DNA of 64,000 bases from Haberlea rhodopensis. Its lineage: Eukaryota; Streptophyta; Magnoliopsida; Lamiales; Gesneriaceae. The DNA lies in the NCBI GenBank assembly GCA_907163345.1, contig CAJQUN010001296.1, positions 1 through 64,000 on the forward strand, read 5' to 3'. The position numbers and the translations under genes are program-made. Under the pieces are notes generated by a model. The model had not been told where the DNA came from, searched no databases, and saw only the letters and a program-made list of their open reading frames with translations. Below, piece by piece: positions 55,362 through 64,000 of this stretch; within the stretch, counting starts at the first letter, position 1, and every line of letters begins with the position of its first letter.

Positions 55362-57859
55362 CATATGGACTCATGCTTAATATGGATATTATGGATTTCA
55401 AAAATCAAGAAGTACTGATCGATGAGTGGACGTCTGCCATGAGAATTGCAGCAGGAACGCTCGATCTCAATAAAGAAAGGTTTCATATTACTTCTTAATA
55501 TGATCTTGGAAGCATCAGCAAAAATTGCTTGGGAACTCACTTCCCAAAGTATCAAAGAGGATGTTTTAGCCAGAGAGTCACTAAAACAATTGTTGACAGG
55601 ATGGCAAAATGATTCAAGATCCTATTCATAGGAGTTGGATACTTCGAATGAATGGAACAAGAGAATGCTAAGAAGTACAAACAAGCTCTTTACAGCCTTG
55701 AAATACATAACATCTGCCATGTAGATGAGTACATCAAACTCTTCACAGAGTATAGATGGAAGGCGAAGATTGGTGATAAAGATTCGTTTGAGCTATTCTT
55801 TGCCAAAATTCTGAGCCTATGGAGAGAAATGCTCATCCTTGAGTATATACAGCATGAAACAGAAACTGCAGCCATGAGAATGTCATTTCTCAAAGTTAAA
55901 CTTGCAAAGTAGTGCCATCAAGCAGCACTCCAAAAGAACTCTACAAGAGATTAAGAGGAATAAACAAAATAGTTCCTCTTTGATGTGTCGAGAACGACAT
56001 CCCTATTGTCGTTGTAAGCTACCCCAAAAGGCGTAAGATGAAGAAACACGGAAATCATCAATATGCCCGAGGAAGTAGTTCAAGGAGAGCTAGGTCTTCA
56101 TGGAGACCTAGAAAGTTATGGTCAAAGCAGAAAGCCCTAAGTTGCAGATCAGGGCAAAGATCAGGACCAACCAGGAGTAGAACCTCGTCAACATGTTCTA
56201 ACAAGCAAGTCCTAGTAGAGCACCAACAAAAGAGAGCTTTCAGATGATCTCATACTACATCGAATGAAAGTTTTAAAGATTATAACTGCTGGACGTGCGG
56301 AGCAATGGTACACATCCTTACAGATTGTCCAGAAAACAAAAAACGAGGAATGAAATAGTTCGAGCATACCAAAGAGTTCGAAGATGTTGTTTATTTCCAG
56401 GATTTGGTGCAAGTGTATCAACTTGAGGACATCCCATCAGATGAAAGCATCTACGAAGAAGAGATCTATTCTGGCGATGGAAGTGAATCCAGTTCAGAGT
56501 CAAAGTGAAGAAGAATTCCTTCAACACATGATCAGAGAAGGGCCGTCGGGTTTTTCTCTCATACCACGATTTGTCATAAGACTCTCATGAGGATCATGAA
56601 AGAAGAGCCAAAGCTTCAAAGGTATGATAGATTTATAATTGGAGCAATGGACAAAGCCTTGGATATGATCGGTGTGCAAGCAGAACTCATCACGTCATCC
56701 ACAAGGTTACAACATGTGAATTTGCAATCCCGATGGAATTCATGGGAAATCAAATTGAAATGCAGTTAATCCCCTACAGAGAAATCCAGGAGATTAAAAA
56801 CAGGGTCAAAAGAGAAGTTGCTAACACCATCTCATGGATTCATAGAGCCATTAGAGTTATCCTAAAGGCAACTTTCAAGGAAGGAATTGATTCGCCACTC
56901 AACCGACGATCTTTGACAAGAGAATCTCGTACCTCAAATATTCTTGTTTGGGAGCAGTTGCAGGAAATCTTTATGGAGGAAAGATGGCATTCAACATCTA
57001 TCCAAAATTGCATACAATTTGGGAGATCGAGATTTCAACAAGGTCCTCACTCTCCATCGAGGTTTTAAAAGAAGTGAATTGATGAAAGAAGGGAATAAGT
57101 CTTACTCAATCACCTACAAGGTGTCATACGCGCTCTGAAATACACATCATTTAGAAGTATTCTTGAGAAATGAATTCATCAAAGTCCCCAGAATCTTCAA
57201 AGATTTCTCAAAACTAGTGATGCCGGATACTATTGATATTCCGACAATTGAAGAGATCGAGAGGATACATGACAAGCCTGTTTTGAACAGAAACAGGAGC
57301 CTTATGATTGAGCCAAGAAGGATGTCTTTCCAACATGATAGGTTAATCAACAACTATTCCGAGGAAAAAACAGAAAGCAGCCTCAAGCAAGATTCAGAAA
57401 ATCCTTGATGTATTCAAAACAATAGGAGTACTAAAGTGCCGAGAAGACTGGCGAGAAGTTGAGATAATCTTCAACATTACTGAGAAGGATAATATATTTC
57501 CTTGTGATGTCTTATATTATTTGCAACAACCTACAGTTGGCAGGTATCAAGGAAACCTTAAAATTGGTTAAATTCATCTAACAATTGCAGGTACTGCAGG
57601 TAGAATCTTAGAACAGCTTATTCTTGGGATTGAGTTTCTTGAGGAACACAAATCTTTGGAAAGATTGCAGAATGTGGAATGGAATTCACGGTGGAAAGGA
57701 AAATATACATAATCCGATGACCACTAGTCCATTCTCAATATACATCTTAGTCAGGATAATATTTTAAAGCTTATATTGATTCAGGAGCTGGAAGATGTAC
57801 TGCAAGATGAGACATCTTCCTCAAAGAAGTTGGTGAAAAATACCAGCCATTGCAGGAAG
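55362..57859 (+). pseudogene. EVE2 segment 3: coat end, movement protein, pol start, all broken
   Basis: 55367-56507 resumes the coat protein with phase changes near 55480 and 55640 and a TAG at 55910-55912. The basic region (about 56090-56190) and an altered knuckle (CWTCGAMVHILTDC) remain. The movement-protein ATG at 56477 is in the same place as in EVE1. Its 30K core is spread over several phases up to 57720. There ATGA again joins the movement and pol ORFs (ATG 57717, TGA 57718-57720). The protease DSGAG is still visible near 57779, with stops before it. The segment is cut at 57859 by a solo LTR. Confidence 0.85.
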
Positions 57860-58766
57860 TGCGATGTCCCCGAAATGATTATGTGCAATTGAACATTAAT
57901 TATGTTATATGAGGATTATGGTGTTAATTTTTGGTGTTGATTTAATAATAAGGGGAAATGCTTAGTCATGCGGTGGTCATGACCTAGTAATGCATTTCAG
58001 GGTGCATATGATATATGTTGGGAATTTGAGTTATGGCATGATTATTTGGGGTGGGTGTTGGTTGTTTTGGTAAAGCATGTATAATTGGAGTTTGATGTAT
58101 TTTATCGAATGAATATTTGCCGCAAATGTTGAAGCGAGGGTATTGCCGCATGTCGCATTTGAGCGAGGTTATTCAATGCCGCTAATATGCCGAAGTGAGG
58201 GGTATGGTGCCACTGTCATGACATGCGAGGTGCATTAAAATACACTGTTATAACAGACTAGGTATTGGTGATATGTCATGACATTTGTAAAACCATTGAA
58301 TAATCCATTGATTATACTCATGAGTTATTATACAGGGACAACTAAAAAGGGGGAGTTTAAAATGCAATTGGGAAACAGGAAGTGTTTCGTATTTACGGTT
58401 TCTGCATTTACGCTTTTAATCATGTTATGCTTAATATAGATTATTATATGCTCATGATTTGGGGGTTGTCCTTGTAGGTACATATTGACATAAAGGGGGC
58501 TAAGGTCGGGTTGACGCAGTGAGCTAGCGAGGAGGGCTTTTGGTATAGAAGCTGGAATTCTTTTCTTAGTTTCTACTCTAGGAGTAGTGTAAATCTATAG
58601 GATTAACATTCATTTTGTTATGAATGTAATTAATCAATGTGGAAGTATTTATTTTGGCATGTAACCCTCTAAAGCTCAAGGCCTCAACACGAAATTTTTA
58701 CTCTGATAATATACTTTAGCTATACTTATGTCCTTATTATGCATTTAAGGAACTAGGGTCCTTACA
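57860..58766 (+). mobile_element. Solo LTR, Tekay/Del-like (907 bp)
   Basis: TGCGATGTCCCC...GGTCCTTACA, flanked by GGAAG (57855-57859) and GAAAG (58767-58771), a target duplication with one change. EVE1 shows the uninterrupted site. Its text near 58451-58540 resembles the 22958-25512 LTR (TCGGGTTGA, CAGTGAGCTA words). It is older than the neighbouring elements judging by the diverged duplication. Confidence 0.8.
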
Positions 58767-58848
58767 GAAAGGGACTTCTCCAAACGGATTTTTATCCTGA
58801 CTGAAGGAGTCAAACATGCGGAAATAATCATCGGAGGAGCAGGCAACA
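58767..58848 (+). pseudogene. EVE2 segment 4: protease-region fragment of pol
   Basis: About 80 bp matching the EVE1 protease region (RDFF..ILTEGVKHAEIIIGGAG), ending at CAACA where the next element enters. The remainder, if present, lies beyond the window. Confidence 0.85.
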
Positions 58849-60775
58849 TGTAAGGCTTCGATATGTTTTATACACGTGTGATATGATTCTGGTGTAATTA
58901 TATCACTTGGCAGTATGATAATGGGGGTTCGGGTGGAACCAAGAATGAATTAATACATGTATGAAATGATATATGGCAAGGGCAAGGAATGAAACATAGT
59001 GTACAATGATTGAAATAATAACATATCAAGTAACATGAACTAATAGGCATTTGAATATGCATGTGAATTGAATTTGAATTGGAGTTGCATTTGAATTTGG
59101 ATTTCATCTTCAAGTACATGTTACTTATCATGTCATTAACTTCAAGGGATTTAGGGAGTTAATAACTTTATATCAAGTGATTTAGGGAGGAGAATCACAT
59201 AGTTTCTCATTTTACACCTACTAAAACACTACACAAGCTCCTCTCCATCTCTTTCAAGTTCTTGTTGGTTTGAGCTTGGGATTCACTTGTGAATTGAGCT
59301 AGGAAGTTGTGTAAAGTGAAATTGTACCATCTTGGTAAGGAATTAATGGTTTTACACTTGAATTATGTACTTGGTGTTGATGTATGAGAAGTAGAATATC
59401 AAATGTTCATGTGAAGAATCATATCATGTTTATATGCTATTAATTGGATTCTATGATGATAGAAACATGTTAATATGTTCCTAGAGATTACAAGAAACAT
59501 GTTGAAATGGTTCAATTTGAGTTATAGGAGAAGAACCATGAAGATAAACTTGAAAATCGCCATGCTCTAAACTTTCTGGGCATCGGCGATCGATCGGTAC
59601 TTGTATGGCGATCGATCGCCGAAGACGGCCAAAATATAAGGCGGTGAAATTGTGTGGCGATCGATTGGTGAAATTGTAGCGATCGATCGCTATGAACAGA
59701 GCATTGTGGCGATCGATCGCCAAGTTGTTGCGATCGATCGCGAGGAGACAGAATGTTTTGGCGATCGATCGGTAATGGTAGCAATCGATCGGTGCTTTAA
59801 GAATGTTGAAAAATGTTATATTTTTTAGAATTTGATTTTAATGCCTATGATAACATGATATATTGTTGGCATTGTTGTAGAATCATCTCAGGGGACGGGA
59901 CAACGAGGCACTTAGCCAGTGACGCCTAATTTAACTCGTTTGTGTCGCAGTACAGGTACGTGTTGACGTACGGAGTATAGATATTATGTGATGATGATGT
60001 TATGGTTCTGATATCATATGATTTATGTTAGTTTTGTGTCATATGATTGGTAGTATCATATGCATGTACATACATGGATTTCATATGATTGGGATGGATG
60101 CCTTGATAGATATGTGTATATGCTTTGGTGAGATCATTGCCTTGATAGATATGCCGGGATTGGTATATGCTTTGGCTGGGGATCGTTGCCACGATAGATA
60201 TACTACATATGCTTTGGCTTGAGAGATATACGCCTGGTTTGGGTATATGCTCTGGCTATTATCACATACGAGTACGGTACTATGATATGTGCTGCTAATA
60301 TGAAGATGTGATGTGGTTCCAGTGACATATTGAGCTGAATAGGCATATCATATGGGGTTCGTGATAATAGGGTGATTGTTGATACATGTCATGACATAGT
60401 GCATTTGTTGATGCATGATACAGAACATTCACTATTGATGATTTTATTGTGCTTTATCATTAATGTTATTGTTTTGATATTGCACTGAGATAGTTGTTAT
60501 CTATACTCATGTTGTGTGAATGTTTCTGTAGGGACTCATAGACGTGGGGAGACGGGATGTGAGTCATTTTCCGCTGTGAGCTGAACCACTGCCTAGGAGT
60601 TATTTTGTAATAGGTTGTTGTTTGTACATATAATGTGTAGTTGGTAGGTTTTTAGAAACCCTGTAACAACTTAACTATTAAGATACTCTTAATCAGTGTT
60701 TGTTATTACTTAATTCAGACTCACAGATGTATGTTTAATCGAATACATAATGGATTAAGTAACGAGGACCCCACA
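58849..60775 (+). repeat. 5' LTR of the terminal gypsy element (1927 bp)
   Basis: Begins TGTAAGGCTTCG and ends GGACCCCACA before TTAGTGGTATCAGAGC. Preceded by CAACA. Contains a four-dyad palindrome array and, at about 60090-60250, repeats of a GATAGATAT...TATATGCTTTGG unit. Confidence 0.9.
59585..59793. repeat. Palindrome-dyad array in the terminal gypsy LTR, four dyads
   Basis: Unit starts 59585, 59607, 59656, 59678, 59708, 59729, 59760 and 59780 (GGCGATCGATCGCC and variants). Spacers are 8, 8, 7 and 6 bp; dyads start 71, 52 and 52 bp apart. Confidence 0.9.
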
Positions 60776-60779
60776 TTAG

Positions 60780-60791
60780 TGGTATCAGAGC
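60780..60791 (+). other. Primer-binding site (initiator tRNA-Met)
   Basis: TGGTATCAGAGC four bases after the LTR end. Confidence 0.85.
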
Positions 60792-60950
60792 AGTGGTTCG
60801 AGAACGGGGTGAACATGGGTAGAGGAAGTGTATTAGGGAGTTACCTAAAACATGGTGAGAATGGTAATATCATGTTAGGATTTGGAATATGATGTTATTC
60901 TAACATGTTATATAATTGTGAATGTTATTGTTAAACCTTGTTATACAGTT

Positions 60951-61913
60951 ATGACAGACAAAGGGTATCATGAGGATGTTGGGGATGCCATGAGTGGCAA
61001 TGCTAGTGTGAGGATGGTGCCTGTACCACCACCACCGATTGAGCAAGGGCCAGTGGAACATGTACTATTACCTGGAGAATTGACTTTGACGCAATTTCTG
61101 AGTTATCAACCACCCAGGTTTGAGGGTACTGAATCAGGGGAACTGGCAGAGGAGTGGCTAGAACGTGTGGAACAGATATTTGTATCAGCACCGTGTGCCA
61201 AGACTGCTTGGTTACGCTTAGCTGAATTCCAGTTAGCTAAGAAAGCTATGATGTGGTGGAAATCCACAGTGCTTGAGCTGAGAGCTCAAGGACAGACAGT
61301 TAACTGGGATGTGTTTAGAACGAAGTTTCTTGAGCATTATTTCTCTGTTGCTGCAAGGCAGAGGAAAGAGGATGAATTTACGAACTTGAGACAGGAATCA
61401 ATGACAGTATCGGACTATGCTGTACATTATTCTTCCTTACTCCGGTATGTGCCACATATTGCTGTAAACACAAAGGCAAAGATCAGACAATTTGTGAAAG
61501 GTTTGAGGCCTGAATTGTTTGATAGGGTCATGTCCAATAACCCTACATCATATGAAGAAGCATTGACTAGAGCCGAGATGACTGAGATTGCTGTAGGAGT
61601 ATACAAAGATGTTGGACAAGCCCTACCACCTACATCTGACAGTATGAGACCTAGAGGAGAACCATTTAAATCACCACGAGGTGGTGCATCTTCATCTAGG
61701 TTTAGTGGGAAACGTTTTGGACCACGGAAAGGGGATGACCGAAAAGCTAAGGGACAGTCTCAAGGGAGTAGTAGTAGTAGTGGACGAGGACTACAATGTT
61801 TTAAATGTGGAGGGCCACATTTTCAAAGAAATTGTCCACAGTTTGATACAGTGGTTTGTTTCCGTTGTGGGAAGCCAGGACATGTGATCTGTGATTGTCC
61901 TCAAGTGGGTTGA
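60951..61913 (+). CDS. Tekay/Del-type Gag with two CCHC knuckles
   Basis: 320 codons from the ATG at 60951; the open frame upstream of it has no Gag character. The retrotransposon Gag core (PPRFEGTESGELAEEWLERV, then MMWWKS and WDVFRTKFLEHYF) occupies about residues 45-240. A basic Ser/Gly-rich linker and two zinc knuckles follow: CFKCGGPHFQRNC near 283 and CFRCGKPGHVICDC near 303. A TGA at 61911-61913 ends it, but the protease-RT frame continues in the same phase, so it is normally part of one gag-pol frame. Confidence 0.9.
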   Translation: MTDKGYHEDVGDAMSGNASVRMVPVPPPPIEQGPVEHVLLPGELTLTQFLSYQPPRFEGTESGELAEEWLERVEQIFVSAPCAKTAWLRLAEFQLAKKAMMWWKSTVLELRAQGQTVNWDVFRTKFLEHYFSVAARQRKEDEFTNLRQESMTVSDYAVHYSSLLRYVPHIAVNTKAKIRQFVKGLRPELFDRVMSNNPTSYEEALTRAEMTEIAVGVYKDVGQALPPTSDSMRPRGEPFKSPRGGASSSRFSGKRFGPRKGDDRKAKGQSQGSSSSSGRGLQCFKCGGPHFQRNCPQFDTVVCFRCGKPGHVICDCPQVG

Positions 61914-64000
61914 CAACAGAGAAGAGGACCCATGTCAGAGAATACAGTGCAGCCGAGACCACAGGGTGTACCACAGTCTGGTGGAGGACAGAGGACAGGA
62001 CCACCTCAGGCTCAAGTGTATGCATTGAACAGGGAGGAAGTAGAGGCAGCCCCTGATGCTGTGATAGCGGGTAAGTGTACTTTGTTTACTTATCCAGCTT
62101 TACTTTTGATTGATACTGGTGCATCACATTCTTTTATTGCACAAGCCTTTATTGATCAGTATCATATATGCTCGTCTCCACTGTTGATGCCTCTTTATGT
62201 CTCGACACCCATGGGAACTACTGTGATGGCTTGTCAGAGTGTGTCTGATTGTGATATTCAGTTTGAGACTGAGGATAGACTACAGGATGATTTGATTGTA
62301 TTAGACATGATAGATTTTGATTGCATCCTTGGAATCGATGTGTTGAGTAAATATCAGTCTGTTGTGGATTGTTGTCAGAAGATAGTGAGATTTCAGTCTG
62401 ATACTGGAAATCAATGGTTCTTCTATGGCCAGGGATCGAGGGCAAAGATTCCTTTGATATCAGCAATCCGAATGTCGCGTTTGTTAGAACGTGGACATGC
62501 GGGTTATTTGATTTATGCCCTTGATGTAACTGAACAGAAAAGAGAAAGGAAAGTGGAGGAGATACCAGTGGTTGCAGAATATGCGGATCTGTTTCCAGAT
62601 GAGATACCTGGATTTCCACCGAGTCGAGAAGTGGAATTTGGTATTGATTTGATACCTGGTACTTCTGCGATTTCACGAGCTCCTTATCGGATGGCACCAA
62701 CTGAATTGAAAGAATTGAAAACTCAATTGCAAGACTTATTGGACAAGGGGTACATACGTCCTAGTGTATCGCCTTGGGGTGCTCCAGTTTTATTTGTTAA
62801 GAAGAAGGATGGGACAATGCGACTATGTATTGACTATCAACAATTGAACAAGGTAACAATAAAGAATAAATATCCTCTTCCTCGTATTGATGATTTGTTT
62901 GATCTGTTGCTGGGATCAAGGATTTATTCTAAGATTGATTTGAGGTCAGGATATCATCAAATATGTGTGAGGGAAGGAGATATACAGAAGACATCATTCA
63001 GAACTCGTTATGGACATTATGAGTTTCTAGTGATGCCATTTGGAGTGACAAATGCTCCCGCTGTCTTTATGAGTTTAATGAATCGGGTTTTCCAGGAATA
63101 CCTTGATCGATTTGTCATTGTCTTTATCGATGATATACTGATCTATTCGCAGAGTGATGCAGAACATGTTCAACATTTGCATATGGTATTGCAATTGTTG
63201 AGGACACATCAGTTATATGCCAAACTCAGTAAGTGTGAGTTTTGGTTGACTCGTGTCGGCTTTTTAGGGCATGTAATTTCAGAAGAAGGTATATCAGTTG
63301 ATCCGAAGAAAGTCGAAGCAGTGTTGAATTGGTCAGCACCTACTTCTGTACCAGAGATTCGTAGTTTCTTGGGTTTGGCTGGATATTATAGACGGTTTGT
63401 TGAAGGATTTTCAGCGATTGCCAAACCATTGACACAGAAAGGAGTACCATTTCGATGGTCAGAGACTTGTGAGCGTAGTTTTCAGGAATTGAAACATTGA
63501 TTGACTACAGCTCCAGTCGTGATCATTCCATCGGAGCATGACAGGTTTGCCTTATATACTGATGCATCTTTACTTGGTTTGGGTTGTGTATTGATGCAGG
63601 ACAAACATGTAGTGGCTTATGCATCACGACAGTTGAAGCCACATGAAATAAGATATCCAGTGCATGATCTGGAATTAGCTGCCATTGTCTTTGCATTGAA
63701 GATATGGCGACATTATTTATATGGTACGTCGTTTACCATATACACAGATCATAAGAGTTTAAAGTTTTTATTTACTCAAGCAGAGTTGAATATGAGGCAA
63801 AGGAGATGGATGGATCTGTTGAAGGATTATGATTGTGAGATTGAATATCATCCAGGAAAAGCTAATCTGACAGCAGATGCCTTGAGCCGAAAAGTACATC
63901 ATACAGCTAATGAGATGATCCATATATCTGCTTTGATGACTTCTTGTTGTACTTTGGGTTATAATTTTGATGTGGAAACAGTGCCAGTACGGGTATCAAC
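61914..64000 (+). pseudogene. Tekay/Del-type Pol: protease, RT, RNase H (one stop, 3' part outside)
   Basis: In phase with gag. The protease DTGASHSF motif is at 62112. RT runs from about 62660 (YRMAPTELKELK, RLCIDYQQLNKVT) to 63330, with the catalytic FIDD at about 63122-63133. A TGA at 63498-63500 interrupts the connection just before RNase H. RNase H (LYTDASLLGLGCVLMQ) follows from 63555 in the same phase, and its end (DLLKDYDCEIEYHPGKANL) is reached near 63880. All catalytic residues seen are intact, so the stop is the only visible defect in the part shown. Confidence 0.85.

Larger units (their letters stand above)
58849..64000 (+). mobile_element. Tekay/Del-type Ty3/gypsy element, running off the window
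   Basis: 5' LTR 58849-60775, tRNA-Met primer site 60780-60791, gag, protease, RT and RNase H. Integrase and the 3' LTR lie outside. The frames are nearly intact, with only two stops seen in the gag-pol frame. Confidence 0.9.

Noticed and set aside
57860..58766. Palindrome-dyad array in this solo LTR
   Set aside because: TTGCCGCAAATG and AAGCGAGG words repeat near 58120-58200, but they are not paired self-complementary units.

Overview
The window is plant nuclear DNA, most likely from a eudicot. Evidence: one multi-exon host gene with GT-AG introns, a decayed Rab GTPase tail, endogenous copies of a plant pararetrovirus (Caulimoviridae), and deeply nested Ty1/copia and Ty3/gypsy LTR retrotransposons. 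There is no prokaryotic gene organisation, tRNA, rRNA or CRISPR. I cannot name the species.

Layout. 1-297: last two exons of a RabD-type small GTPase with single-base losses. 298-3020: AT-rich intergenic DNA with two small tandem repeats and the 3' side of the next gene. 3021-5998 (minus): a seven-exon gene for an RGG-repeat, Stm1/SERBP1-like RNA-binding protein (359 aa), with a telo-box/site-II promoter at 6165-6280. About 6950-14369 (minus): a nearly genome-length endogenous pararetrovirus, EVE1. It has a primer-binding site, two small ORFs, coat protein, movement protein, protease-RT-RNase H, transactivator-like ORF, promoter and poly(A) signal. 14975-58848 (plus): a second, older copy, EVE2, pointing the opposite way and cut into four pieces by younger insertions.

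Insertions in EVE2. (1) A Ty1/copia element in minus orientation fills 15419-48764 (TSD CAACA). It contains a SIRE-like copia element (16504-22957), itself entered by a Tekay/Del-type gypsy element (22958-29518). Its right LTR carries an Athila-type element (34852-46250, TSD CTAAT) and a solo LTR (46596-48146, TSD CATAT). (2) A non-autonomous element with two near-identical 2569-bp LTRs around only 918 bp lies at 49306-55361 (TSD CATAT). (3) A solo LTR lies at 57860-58766. (4) A fresh Tekay/Del-type gypsy element starts at 58849 and runs off the window.

Most unusual signal. At least four different LTRs, plus an Athila internal spacer, carry arrays of paired 14-bp palindromes separated by 6-8 bp (dyads) and repeated every 52-72 bp. 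Three LTRs use a GATCGATC core. The solo LTR has the same geometry with a GTAATTAC-type core. Each dyad would fold into an RNA or DNA hairpin of about 14 bp, and two rearrangement breakpoints lie 36 and 53 bp from such arrays. The Athila element is also an inverted-duplication mosaic joined at short microhomologies and has no pol gene. Empty sites inside the window (left versus right copia LTR, EVE1 versus EVE2) independently confirm most insertion boundaries.
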